From assembly GCA_017644185.1 (NCBI GenBank), contig JAEPMA010000003.1, forward strand, positions 124,001-188,000: a stretch of DNA of 64,000 nt. Reading direction: 5' to 3'. A program made the translations under genes and the position numbers. This document shows, piece after piece, positions 29,952 to 38,688 of this stretch. The DNA comes from Rhodospirillales bacterium. Lineage in GTDB: Bacteria > Pseudomonadota > Alphaproteobacteria > Rhodospirillales > Casp-alpha2. The number at the start of each line of letters is the position of its first letter. Position 1 is the stretch's first letter. The notes under the pieces were generated by a model. It saw only the letters and a list, made by a program, of their open reading frames with translations, was not told the DNA's origin and did no database searches.

Positions 29952-30933
29952 GCGCCGCCTTTTCGTTCTATTTGCACTTCTGCTGGCCCTGACCGGCTGC
30001 GCCCCGCTGATCGTCGACCCGGGCCCGCCGGCGGGCGCGACGACTTTATACCCGTCGCATTTCTGGACCCGCGATCAAATCTCGCTCTCCTACCGGTCGT
30101 GGCTGCCGGACGAAAAGCCCAAGGCGGTGATCGTCGCCTTGCACGGCTTCAACGACTATTCGGCGTTCTTCGACAAACCGGCCGAATATCTGAAACAGCT
30201 GGGTGCCGCCAGCTATGCGCTGGACCAGCGGGGGTTCGGGGCCAACGGCTTCCGGGGCCGGTGGTTTCCGGGGGATCGATATAAAATGGATGCGCGCGAC
30301 TTCACCAAAGCGGTCGCAGAAAAACATCCCGGCGTCCCGCTTTACATATTGGGGGAAAGCATGGGCGGCGCCGTCACGATGGCGGTGATGGCGGGTCACG
30401 ATACCCCCTGGATCACGGGCGCGATCCTGGCCGCCCCCGCCGTCTGGGCGCGGGAAACCATGCCGCTCTATCAACGCCTCACGTTGTGGTTATCGGCGCA
30501 TACCATCCCCGCCGTGCCGTTATCGGGGCGCGGGCTCAAGATCAAACCCAGCGACAACATCGAGATGCTGATCCAGCTCGGCCGCGATCCCCTCGTGATC
30601 AAGGGGACCCGTGTCGATGCCATCAACGGCCTGGTCGATCTGATGGATGACGCCATGAGCGCATCCGGCCATCTGGATGGGCGGATGCTGATCCTCTATG
30701 GGGGCCTGGACGAGATCATCACGTCGGGCCCGACCAAAACCATGCTGGACCGCCTGCCCAAAGAGGGTCAGGAAAAACGGACCCTCGCCGTCTATCCCAG
30801 TGGGTATCACATGCTGCTCCGCGATCTCGAAGCGGAAACGGTGTGGAACGACATCCGGCATTGGCTTGAGAGCCCGGGAACCTCGCTCCCGTCCGGGGCG
30901 GATCGGGATGCGGCGACGCACCTGAAGCCGTGA
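29938..30933 (+). CDS. Lipoprotein alpha/beta hydrolase (monoacylglycerol lipase-like)
   Basis: 331 residues. A short hydrophobic leader ends in lipobox LTGC (Cys about 21), so it is probably anchored to a membrane on the periplasmic side. Hydrolase_4-type core: oxyanion segment VIVALHGFNDYSAFF, nucleophile Ser in LGESMGGAV, acid in LYGGLDEI and His in PSGYHMLL. Substrate may be a lysophospholipid or monoglyceride. Its start lies inside the ABC ATPase gene, so the two are coupled. Confidence 0.9.
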   Translation: MTRLKRRLFVLFALLLALTGCAPLIVDPGPPAGATTLYPSHFWTRDQISLSYRSWLPDEKPKAVIVALHGFNDYSAFFDKPAEYLKQLGAASYALDQRGFGANGFRGRWFPGDRYKMDARDFTKAVAEKHPGVPLYILGESMGGAVTMAVMAGHDTPWITGAILAAPAVWARETMPLYQRLTLWLSAHTIPAVPLSGRGLKIKPSDNIEMLIQLGRDPLVIKGTRVDAINGLVDLMDDAMSASGHLDGRMLILYGGLDEIITSGPTKTMLDRLPKEGQEKRTLAVYPSGYHMLLRDLEAETVWNDIRHWLESPGTSLPSGADRDAATHLKP

Positions 30934-31042
30934 CCGAAATATTTTTCGTCCGCCCTTAAATAGCATCTTGCGCGGCGCCGAATTATACCCAATTGATATC
31001 GCGTTCCGGCCGAGCGCCGGGTCCTTTCGGAGAAAACTGAAG

Positions 31043-31348
31043 ATGTTCTCGCGTCAGCTGAGTTTTACCTTGGCAGGGGCGTTTCTGCTCGTCTCGACGG
31101 CGGCGCATGCCGTCGATGTGCGCAACGAAGATGACAAACCGCAGGATGTCCTGCTCAGCGTCTGGAAGGACGCCACCAGCACGGACACCATCGATACCCT
31201 GATCACCCTGCAGCCCGGCGAAAGCAAGTCCGGCGTCTGCGACCTGTGCATCATTTCCCTCGGCAATGGCGATGAAGCGGAATCCGTTTCCGCCGAAAGC
31301 CAGGACGTGGTCACGATCGAAAAACCGGGCCGCCTGCGTCTGAACTGA
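31043..31348 (+). CDS. Small secreted protein, 101 aa
   Basis: Start at the ATG at 31043, after GGAG about ten bases upstream; an upstream in-frame extension to 30968 is discarded because it would bury the signal peptide. Leader MFSRQLSFTLAGAFLLVSTAAHA is clear. The mature 78 residues are acidic, with a Cys pair SGVCDLCIISLG, and probably a small beta fold. Not recognised. It ends at a bidirectional terminator. Confidence 0.7.
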   Translation: MFSRQLSFTLAGAFLLVSTAAHAVDVRNEDDKPQDVLLSVWKDATSTDTIDTLITLQPGESKSGVCDLCIISLGNGDEAESVSAESQDVVTIEKPGRLRLN

Positions 31349-31380
31349 TCGCGTGCGACCGGGAAACCGCGAAGAAAAAA

Positions 31381-31414
31381 GGGCGGCAACCTGTGTGCCG
31401 CCCTCTCTTTTTTT
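31381..31414. terminator. Bidirectional rho-independent terminator
   Basis: 8-bp stem GGGCGGCA/TGCCGCCC (31381-31388 with 31396-31403), 7-nt loop, followed by TCTCTTTTTTT on the plus strand and preceded by an A-run (31375-31380) that serves the minus strand. It sits exactly between two convergent genes. Confidence 0.9.
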
Positions 31415-31428
31415 ATCGATATCCCCGC

Positions 31429-32157
31429 TTAGCTGCTGCCGGCGACCGCCAGCTTGCCGGTCACACCATGCTTGTCGATCAGCTCGGCAACGAACCCGGA
31501 CTTAATCGCGTCGGCGACGAATTCGTTGACGAAGGCGGCGAGCTTCTTGTTCTCGTGCTTGGTGCCGATGGCTTGTTGAACGGCGGTGTAACGCCCCGGG
31601 ATCAGGCGCGAGCCCGGCAGCTCTTCGGCGTTCTCGCGCAGCGCCGGGACAAGACCGGCCAAAGCGTCCAGCTTCTCATCCTTGAACAGCTCGAACGCGC
31701 CCGGCAGGCCGACACCCCGGTGGAGTGTTGCGTTCTTCAGAGTGCGCGTCAGATAGAGATCATATGCGGCGCGTTCGGAAACGGCGATCCTGACCCCCGG
31801 CTGGTCGACATCCTCGATGGTTTGAAGGGGGGAGCCTTCGGGCACCAGATACGTCGCCTCGATCTCGACATAGGGCTCGCTGAAGAAGATCGTCTCGGCA
31901 CGCTTGGGCTCGATGGCGATCAGCGCGATGTCCCAGGCGTCGTCTTCCAGCGCGTCCGCAAGATCGCCCGGACGGGGGCGGGTCACGTAGCGCACGTCGA
32001 CACCCAGTTTATCGGCGAGCGCCTTTGACATGTCAGGGGAGATGCCGACCGGGTCGCCGTTGTCGGCCTCACCCGTGACCAGAAGAATATTGCCGAGGTT
32101 CACGCCGACACGGAGCACGCCGGGTTCGCTCAGTTCCTTGAGAATGTCTTCGTACAT
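31429..32157 (-). CDS. Family 3 substrate-binding protein without signal peptide
   Basis: 242 residues with the bilobed amino-acid-binding fold: LRVGVNLGNILLV at the start, GISPDMSKALADKLGV, the hinge region DIALIAIEPKRAETIFFSEPY and IAVSERAAYDLYLTR. The start is fixed by GGAG eight bases before the ATG, and no hydrophobic leader precedes the first strand. It therefore looks cytoplasmic, unlike ordinary ABC-importer binding proteins. No permease or ATPase neighbours are adjacent. It might be a cytosolic sensor or a protein that lost export. Confidence 0.85.
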   Translation of the reverse strand: MYEDILKELSEPGVLRVGVNLGNILLVTGEADNGDPVGISPDMSKALADKLGVDVRYVTRPRPGDLADALEDDAWDIALIAIEPKRAETIFFSEPYVEIEATYLVPEGSPLQTIEDVDQPGVRIAVSERAAYDLYLTRTLKNATLHRGVGLPGAFELFKDEKLDALAGLVPALRENAEELPGSRLIPGRYTAVQQAIGTKHENKKLAAFVNEFVADAIKSGFVAELIDKHGVTGKLAVAGSS

Positions 32158-32257
32158 TTGGATCGTCTCCCTAAGTTGATTTTGCGCGCAGGCGGTGACC
32201 GCCGGACACGATTGGCCCGTAGAATGCCCTGCAATCAGCGGTTGGGCAATTCAAGGA

Positions 32258-33259
32258 TCAGGAAGACAGATCGACGTCGACCCGTTCACACCCCCGGTTA
32301 GCCGCTCTCACAACATCGGCGTGCACATCGCGCAGATCGCGCAGCACAAGCCGGTCGATATGCACACGCCTTGAGCGTTCCTTGATATCTTCGGCGACCT
32401 GATCGCCGACTTTTCTCAGCAATCCGGGCGAAAACGGTTTCCCTTCGCGGGTCGCCGCCTGCATCAGCAGAAGCACCCCCTCGACGATGCGCGGCGAAAG
32501 CGCGCAGAACAACGTGATGTCGTCGCCGTCTTCGCCGAGCCGCACAAGCGGGATCACCGACACGCGGCGCGATTTTCCATCGATGAGCGCCTCGGTGAGC
32601 ACGGGTTTGAGGGCGATCATCTCGATCTTTTTAGGGTCCGAGACCGGCGGTGCAGACGTGGCTGCGGGGGCGGGTGCCGGTTCGGCGGCTTTCGCCTGTT
32701 CATGCGCCGCGGGTGCGGGCTTCTGCGGTTCCTCTTCCCGGTCCGGGCCGACGGTCGCCGGCAGAATAACCAGCAACAAGACGACCGTGATGGCGGCCAG
32801 CACCGCGGCGATGCCGCCGCCCAGGAACAGGGGATTGTCCAGCACCAGCCCGAGCGCGCTCTCGTCCTTGCTGTCACGGCGGCGCTCCACGCTCTGACCC
32901 GCGTTCTTGTTCTTGATATGCAGGATCGCTTTCTGGATGCGGTGGTTCTTCTCCTTATCCAGCATATCCAGAACGCGGTCGCGCACGGTCTCGAAGCCGT
33001 CCGCCTCGACGTCGTCGATGATCGCATAGACCTTGGCCTGGAATTCGGCGCGCGGGCCTTCGTCGCGTTTACGTTTGAACAGAAGATGCGCGACCTGCGC
33101 CATGACGGCGCGCAGCTGCTGTTCCGACGTCACCGCCTGCACGGCGGGCAGGACGCCCTGCTCGGGGTCCTCGAAAACCACGGTCCAGTTGGTTGTGCCG
33201 TCAGGGTTGACGACGCGGCCGGCTTTTCCGTCGGCGGCTTCTGTCTGCTCTTCGCTCAT
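32258..33259 (-). CDS. Single-span membrane protein of unknown function
   Basis: 333 residues from the ATG at 33257-33259, chosen over a GTG two codons earlier because GGAG has better spacing. Residues 1-125 are a charged cytoplasmic region (MSEEQTEAADGK, and RVLDMLDKEKNHRIQKAIL). One membrane span is near 145-170 (AAVLAAITVVLLLVILPA), followed by a Pro/Ala-rich linker and a C-terminal domain of about 120 residues ending in RLVLRDLRDVHADVVRA. The C-terminal domain would be periplasmic. I do not recognise the family. Confidence 0.7.
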   Translation of the reverse strand: MSEEQTEAADGKAGRVVNPDGTTNWTVVFEDPEQGVLPAVQAVTSEQQLRAVMAQVAHLLFKRKRDEGPRAEFQAKVYAIIDDVEADGFETVRDRVLDMLDKEKNHRIQKAILHIKNKNAGQSVERRRDSKDESALGLVLDNPLFLGGGIAAVLAAITVVLLLVILPATVGPDREEEPQKPAPAAHEQAKAAEPAPAPAATSAPPVSDPKKIEMIALKPVLTEALIDGKSRRVSVIPLVRLGEDGDDITLFCALSPRIVEGVLLLMQAATREGKPFSPGLLRKVGDQVAEDIKERSRRVHIDRLVLRDLRDVHADVVRAANRGCERVDVDLSS

Positions 33260-33547
33260 CCACACTCCAAACCTGCGCCTATTGGTGGCGCTTGAAGGGG
33301 AAACCTATCACTAAGTTAGAATATCACACTGCGGCATTCGTCACACTTGCCGAAAAATTCCCGAAAATTTCATGGGTCAGGCACGCAAGGCCGGTCCGCC
33401 CACGCTCGCCCGCGCCCGGAACGATTGAGAAACGGCTTGTGTTTAGGGCTGGGGCGGCTGGGGGGGCGGCTGCAGAGGGACGCACATCCAGAACTTGCGC
33501 CCCAAGCCGCCGAAAGGTATGTTCCGCGCGTCCTGAACACAGGCGCG

Positions 33548-33624
<77 letters not shown>

Positions 33625-33789
33625 TCTTACTTTTACAGACGCTTTTCCCTTTAATACATTGGTTTTACGAATCTTTTCGAGTTCGAAAACGGTTGAATTT
33701 TAGCTTTAGGCCTTTGGTCAAAAAAGTGGTTGAGAGCGTAGAGGCAAGCGATACTGAACTCTGTATCACCCCGTAAAACTGCGGCTTTT

Positions 33790-34127
33790 TCGAAAAGCTT
33801 TCGGAGTTCGAACTTTTTTGTATTCACACTGGGGGCGCTGCCCCCAACGCCACTTCAAGCGCAATCGGCATGACCGTGGCTCATTGCATTGCGCCCGCTC
33901 CACTCATGCAGATTACGCTTTCCATTCTGCCCCCCGTGTTCGCCACAGGGCAGAGATGCAATGGATTGCATCTCACCATTTACGAGTTTTCTGATGAGTT
34001 TGTCAGACAAACTAAGTTGTCTTGTTACCGCTTTCCGCAAGATGTGTGTTGTCAGACAACACCATCTTGGCAAGGGAGACGCTGCGCTCTCCCATTGCAT
34101 CCCTCTGGCAGAGTCAAGTCTTGACTC
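33790..34127. repeat. Cluster of short inverted repeats with tiny centres
   Basis: Perfect or near-perfect dyads in order: AGTTCGAACT palindrome (33805-33814); TGGGGGC-GCT-GCCCCCA (33830-33846); 10-bp arms with 2-nt centre (33953-33974); AGTTTGTC-A-GACAAACT (33997-34013); GTGTTGTC-A-GACAACAC extended by AAGATG/CATCTT with one bulge (34039-34068); GGGAGA-N8-TCTCCC (34074-34093); GAGTCAAG-T-CTTGACTC (34111-34127). Two of them share the core TTGTCAGACAA. Centres of one or two bases suit protein-binding dyads or cruciforms more than RNA hairpins. Confidence 0.75.
33804..33816. repeat. 13-bp direct repeat, left copy
   Basis: GAGTTCGAACTTT, identical to 35087-35099. The two copies flank the AT-richer segment and its methyltransferase gene, 1.28 kb apart. 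A shorter relative, GAGTTCGAA, is at 33679-33687. They may mark a small inserted unit, but such a repeat could also arise by chance in an AT-rich region. Confidence 0.45.
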
Positions 34128-34202
34128 GGAGATATAGCGATTCCAAGCACATTGGCTTTGCCCGTAGAGTTACGGAGCCTCTTAGTTCAGCTGCACGGCA
34201 GA

Positions 34203-34958
34203 TTAGTCTCCGTGCTTTCGAGCGATGTAGTATCCATAGCTAACGAAATCCCGATTGCGTTCGTAGAGTGCGATCTCGGTTTCCTCTGCCTCAACAATGG
34301 CTTTGGCGGCGGTTGAGTGATTGTGCGCGCTCAAAAAACCTTCAAACCGATTCCGCATCGGCTGATAGTAATTGTCGATCCAGCAATGCTCTGGCAATGG
34401 AAAATAGCCTATTGGAGAAAAACCGTGTCGCTCCAGTATTGCGATTTTGCCAGAAGCCGTATCGATCTCAGGATATTCAGCATCCCAATGAGCTTGAAGG
34501 TCGTCGGGGCGCGTATTCGTGAGCCAAGTGATCTCTGATACGGCCAAGATGCCGCCAGGTCTCAGGAAGGGTCGCCACGCGATCACTCCGGCCTCAAAGC
34601 CCATGTTATAGATAGCTCCTTCAGCCCAGATTGCATCCAGGTCTGCCTCTGCAAATGGTAGTTCTTCCATCGATTTGGCAAGCGTTGTGATCCTGTCCGT
34701 GAGACCGAGTCGACTAGAGGATTCATCGAGAACCTTCAGAAACTCAGGCAAAAAATCAACAGCCGTGATTTGCGCATCCAGTTGCTGGGCAAGCAAAAGT
34801 GTGGATGCGCCTGTGCCACAACCGATATCGGCTACCTTCAGATTCGATTGCCCTCTTAGCCCTGACATGTCGATTGCAAGACAGGTTTCCTTGTCGCCGC
34901 CCGGCCCTTGGCGCACACCACGCTTGTGCAATTCAACGAGCAACTCCAAGTCATCTAT
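34203..34958 (-). CDS. Class I SAM-dependent methyltransferase, AT-richer, non-standard start
   Basis: The conserved frame begins around MELLVELHKRG and contains VADIGCGTGASTLLLAQQL, ITAVDFLPEFL, a motif IV region DLDAIWAEGAIYNMGFEAG, and FLRPGGILAVSEITWL. The only in-frame near-cognate starts are TTG at 34949 and, upstream, ATA at 34958 and ATC at 34961. GGAG lies eight bases before the ATA, an ideal distance, so the ancestral ATG may have changed to ATA. The coordinates here use the ATA; initiation at TTG 34949 gives 248 residues. Codon use is AT-richer than its neighbours, suggesting transfer. Substrate unknown. Confidence 0.7.
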   Translation of the reverse strand: MDDLELLVELHKRGVRQGPGGDKETCLAIDMSGLRGQSNLKVADIGCGTGASTLLLAQQLDAQITAVDFLPEFLKVLDESSSRLGLTDRITTLAKSMEELPFAEADLDAIWAEGAIYNMGFEAGVIAWRPFLRPGGILAVSEITWLTNTRPDDLQAHWDAEYPEIDTASGKIAILERHGFSPIGYFPLPEHCWIDNYYQPMRNRFEGFLSAHNHSTAAKAIVEAEETEIALYERNRDFVSYGYYIARKHGD

Positions 34959-34961
34959 GAT

Positions 34962-35355
34962 TTATTCTCCTTTTTCAATAAGTTGCCACATTCACCACCA
35001 CAGCACCAGCTCAAAATGGAGTGTTGGAACACTCCTCTCGGAAGCGCGCGATTCCTTCATAAATGGCCGCCCTCTTACTCAAAAAAGAGTTCGAACTTTC
35101 TTCGACCAAGCGCGCCATTTCTCTTGATGATTTTTGCCGCTTTGCCGCGGCCCGCGAGACCGCGATTTGGGCGGCCGGGCGCGGGCTTTAATCCCTTGAT
35201 AACCCGAATCTGTTTCCACATTGTTCGGCCCTCGACGCGCCGTCGGCCGATGTTTCGGGCAGGTCTACAGCCCCGATAAGCTTGCGCTGATAAACCGCCT
35301 TGCGATGCCTTTTCGCGATCCGGCCAAGGCCCGTCGGGCAACATGGGGGACAAAC
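34962..35355. other. Non-coding stretch before the membrane protein gene
   Basis: About 390 nt. The left part is AT-rich and ends near the direct repeat at 35087-35099; from about 35130 the base composition returns to the high-GC norm of the window. No gene, tRNA or clear promoter was seen. This is probably the right border of the accessory segment. Confidence 0.5.
35087..35099. repeat. 13-bp direct repeat, right copy
   Basis: GAGTTCGAACTTT, identical to 33804-33816 and also centred on the AGTTCGAACT palindrome. It lies close to where the AT-rich composition ends. Confidence 0.45.
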
Positions 35356-36831
35356 ATGCGGTTAGGCGTAGCCACGGCCTCGATCATCGCGATTTCGGGC
35401 GCTTCCCTCGTTTTCATTGCCGTCTTTTCCGGATCCCTCGGCCTCGGCGCCGGAGAACACTTCCTGGCGTACAGCACCTTCGGCGTCGGCCGGTTCGAGG
35501 TTGCCCTTGTGGGCGCGGGCGGCATTCTGGCCGGCGCCTTGATGATCCCGGAATTGCGGCGCTACGGCCTCGCCGCGGCGGCGCTAAGCGTACTGGTGCC
35601 GATCTTTTATCACGCCATGCTGGGGTTCCCGTACCAAAGTGGCGACGGCCACTTTTACGTCACCACGCTGCGGTATCTCGGCGACTGGGCGACCCCCTTC
35701 CAGACCGAAGTGCCGACCTTCGCCCACGGCATGGTCGGCGCCGTGATCCCGCTGAATATCTGGCTCAACCCGGGGCAGGCCGCCATCGCGCTGCTGCCAC
35801 CCAGCATCGGCAACCATCTGGCCAATGTCCTGTTCATTTCGTTTTACTTTTTGGGGTCGTTCGGCGCGCTCCGGCTGATGGGCGGTCCGCCGTTCGCCGC
35901 CCTTGCGACCGCCAGCGCCGCCGTTGTTATCACCTTCCCGCCGTTCAATAAGTTCACCCCTTTCTTTCAGCAGTTCGCGATCAATCCGGGGGTCTCGTTC
36001 AACGCCACGCTGGGCCTGATCGGGTTCGGCATGTTCGTCAGAAGCATGGCCGCGGAGACCGTCAGGGCGCGCATCCTCTGGACCCTGGGCGTCGCCGGCG
36101 TCCTCGTATATTCCATTCTCAACGATCCCGGCTGGGCGTTGCTCACGGCGATGTCGGTCACACCGGTTTTCCTTGCCGCCGCCCTTTGTAAGCGACGCGG
36201 CATGATCCAGCTTGTCCTGACGGGTGTCGTGGCGCTCGCGGTTCTCGTATCGACAGGTCTGATCGACTACGTCCAGGCGTATATCGAGTACTCGGCCCGA
36301 TACATGCTGCGGGACTGGGTGCCGGGCTTCGACGCGACAACCAAGGCGGCCGCCGCCTTCGCCGGTGTGCGCGGCGCGATCTGGATGACCGCCGTCATCT
36401 GGGCATGCGTCTACTGGATCCGCCGCCGGCGCACCGTCAACGGCGGCGAGGTGCCGGTCGCCGTTGCCGTTTTAGCGCATATCGCGGCGATGACCGGCTT
36501 CACGCTGATCTACTGGTCGGGTCTGATCAATTGGGTTTACCCGCCGCTGCCGTACTTCGAGATCATCGTCATTCCGCTGTATCTGTTCCCGCTGGTCCAC
36601 GCCGTATCGATGTTCCTGACCCGGCCGGGGAACGGTTTTCAGACGATCCCCCGGACGCTTGCCGAGCGGCCGATGCGTTTGCTGGTGCCGGTGATCGTCG
36701 TGGTTGCGGCCATCCCATTGGCCGTACGCGCCGCGGCCCCGGTGCCAGACCGTTACACCGCCCCGCTGCGCAACGAATTCGTCTCTTATCTTTCGGCCGA
36801 AACCGGGATCGCGCCGTCGAACGGCGCCTGA
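35356..36831 (+). CDS. Polytopic membrane protein with foreign C-terminal end
   Basis: 491 residues from the ATG at 35356 (GGGGGA just upstream); in-frame TTG 35221 and ATG 35305 are less favoured. About 10-12 membrane spans, with a large early periplasmic loop containing FPYQSGDGHFYVTTLRYLGDW, a layout like GT-C glycosyltransferases or polysaccharide-assembly membrane proteins. Not a family I can name. The last seven or so residues (IAPSNGA) come from asparagine synthetase DNA read in another frame, so the natural C-terminus is probably missing. Confidence 0.65.
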   Translation: MRLGVATASIIAISGASLVFIAVFSGSLGLGAGEHFLAYSTFGVGRFEVALVGAGGILAGALMIPELRRYGLAAAALSVLVPIFYHAMLGFPYQSGDGHFYVTTLRYLGDWATPFQTEVPTFAHGMVGAVIPLNIWLNPGQAAIALLPPSIGNHLANVLFISFYFLGSFGALRLMGGPPFAALATASAAVVITFPPFNKFTPFFQQFAINPGVSFNATLGLIGFGMFVRSMAAETVRARILWTLGVAGVLVYSILNDPGWALLTAMSVTPVFLAAALCKRRGMIQLVLTGVVALAVLVSTGLIDYVQAYIEYSARYMLRDWVPGFDATTKAAAAFAGVRGAIWMTAVIWACVYWIRRRRTVNGGEVPVAVAVLAHIAAMTGFTLIYWSGLINWVYPPLPYFEIIVIPLYLFPLVHAVSMFLTRPGNGFQTIPRTLAERPMRLLVPVIVVVAAIPLAVRAAAPVPDRYTAPLRNEFVSYLSAETGIAPSNGA

Positions 36832-37919
36832 TCGCCGACGTGCCGCTTGGCCTGTTCCTGAGCGGCGGCGTCGATTCCAGCGCCATCGCCATGACCGCCG
36901 CGGCAAGGTCGCCGGCGTCCCTGCAGGCGTTCACCATCGGTTTCCAGGAAAGCACTTTCGACGAACGACAGTACGCCAAACAGATGGCAGAGCACGCGGG
37001 CATCCGTTACTGCGAGGAAGTCCTCACCTCCGAGCGGGCCATCGAACTGGGCACGTCCGTGCTCGGCCGGATCGACGAGCCGTCGGGCGACCCGTCGATC
37101 ATTCCCACCTATCTGCTCAGCCGCTTCACGCGTCAGCACGTGACGGTCGCGCTTTCCGGCGACGGCGGCGACGAGCTGTTCGCCGGGTACGATCCGTTCA
37201 AGGCGCTGCTGCCCGCCAGCCTTTACGCGAAACTGATGCCATCCCCCGTTCACAAGGGTCTGCGCGGTATCGTCGAAAAAATGCCGACATCGTCATCCAA
37301 CATGTCGCTGGACTTCGTTCTTAAACGCACTCTTCTCGGTCTCTCCTATCCGGATGAAATGCGCAACCCCGCCTGGCTTTCTTTACTGGAACCGGCGTTG
37401 CTCGAACAGCTTTTCGGCCAGGCGTTGCCGCAGGACGAGCTTTACAGCGAAGCCATCGAACTTTGGGAGCAAGGCGGCAATAAAAGCGTCATGGACAAAA
37501 GTCTCGAGTTTTATGGCCGCTACTTCCTTCCCGACCGCATCCTCTCGAAAGTCGATCAGGCGACGATGATGTGCTCGCTGGAATCCCGCGCCGTGTTCCT
37601 CGACAACGAAATTGTCGAGTTCTGCCAACGCCTGCCGCACCGCATGAAATTCAGGCACGGTTCGGGCAAGTATGTGCTTAAACGCGCGCTCAAGGGGATG
37701 GTCCCGGAGAACATTCTGAACCGGCGCAAGAAAGGTTTCGGCATCCCGCTCACCGACTGGCTGCCGAAACTGATCGGCCCGGCCCTGCCGTCGACACCAG
37801 TCATTCGCGACGAATTCGCCCGGCGCCTGTTTCGCAACCACATGGACGGCCGCGAAGATCAGCGCCTGGCCCTTTGGGGTATACTGTCGCTCGGCACCTA
37901 TCTGTCGAACAGGGTTTGA
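36811..37919 (+). pseudogene. asnB: 5'-truncated asparagine synthetase (glutamine-hydrolysing), synthetase domain only
   Basis: The frame from about 36811 reads AVERRLIADVPLG then the PP-loop FLSGGVDSSAIAM, ALSGDGGDELFAGYD, FYGRYFLPDRILSKVDQATM and RRKKGFGIPLTDWL to a normal C-terminus at 37919: about 368 residues of the ATP-dependent synthetase domain. The whole glutaminase domain with its N-terminal Cys (roughly 230 residues) is absent. Upstream in the same frame lies only out-of-frame membrane-protein DNA. The junction is near 36800-36812. Either a deletion fused two genes or the sequence is chimeric; without a glutaminase the product could at best use free ammonia, and it lacks a good start. 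Confidence 0.8.
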
Positions 37920-37921
37920 GC

Positions 37922-38668
37922 ATGGATCCGAATGCCGTTTCCGCGGAAGCCGAAGTGATGGAAACCCACTGGTGGTTTACCGGCCGCCGCCGGCTGTTCG
38001 GCCGCGAGATCCGGCGCCTCGGCATCGACAAGGATGAAGCCCGCGTGCTGGACGTCGGCATCAACACCGGCACCAACCTGAAACTGCTGACGGAGATGGG
38101 CTTCGAGAACATCGTCGCCCTCGAACCCAACGCCACCGCCATCGACATCTGCCGGGCCAGAAATTACGACAACGTGCGTTACTTAAGAGGCGATGCCACG
38201 CGCCTGCCCCTAAAGGGCGGTTCGCTGGATCTGGTACTGGCGACCGACGTGCTCGAACATATCGAGGACGATGCCCGCGCGTTACGTGAAATTCGTGACG
38301 CCCTCAAACCCGGCGGTGTTGCCCTGATTACCGTACCGACGTTCCAGTCCCTGTGGGGGCACCAGGACGTTGTTTCACATCACCTGCGGCGTTATCGAAA
38401 ATCGGAGATGGTGGCGCTCACCGAAGAAGCCGGACTTGAGACGCTGAGCTCCTACTACTTCAATTTTATGCTGTTTCTGCCGATTTATCTGACGCGGCGA
38501 TTTCTAACCATCAGCGGCGCCGAAGCGCGCAGTGAAAACGAAATCAACTCACCCCTGGTGAACACAGTCCTCGATCGCTTGTTCGGTCTCGATACCCGGC
38601 TCGCACCTTATCTGAAACCGCCGTTCGGTGTATCTGCCCTGATACTTTGCCGCCGCCCCTTGGAATAG
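37922..38668 (+). CDS. Class I SAM-dependent methyltransferase
   Basis: 248 residues starting at the ATG two bases after the asnB stop. N-terminal METHWWFTGRRRLF is typical of methyltransferases in surface-polysaccharide clusters. SAM motif VLDVGINTGTNLKLL, acidic IVALEPNATA, GDATRLPLKGGSLDLVLATDVLEHI, and LKPGGVALITVPTF. The C-terminal part is more hydrophobic (FNFMLFLPIYLTRRF) and may touch the membrane. Context with a truncated asnB and a polytopic protein suggests the remnant of a glycan locus. Confidence 0.85.
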   Translation: MDPNAVSAEAEVMETHWWFTGRRRLFGREIRRLGIDKDEARVLDVGINTGTNLKLLTEMGFENIVALEPNATAIDICRARNYDNVRYLRGDATRLPLKGGSLDLVLATDVLEHIEDDARALREIRDALKPGGVALITVPTFQSLWGHQDVVSHHLRRYRKSEMVALTEEAGLETLSSYYFNFMLFLPIYLTRRFLTISGAEARSENEINSPLVNTVLDRLFGLDTRLAPYLKPPFGVSALILCRRPLE

Positions 38669-38688
38669 CAGGTTCCGCCCGCCGCGGC

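Larger units (their letters stand above)
33625..34202. other. AT-richer non-coding segment downstream of tRNA-Arg
   Basis: 578 nt with no believable gene; short frames here lack ribosome sites. Base use differs from the rest of the window. The stretch from 33790 to 34127 is packed with inverted repeats (listed as a separate feature). The sequence could be a remnant or a landing zone of a transferred element beside the tRNA. Confidence 0.6.

Noticed and set aside
36405-36810. Reading the asparagine synthetase frame as a longer 504-aa protein from an ATG at 36405
   Set aside because: The first 135 or so residues are the membrane-protein gene read out of frame, rich in Arg and Pro, without any family pattern.
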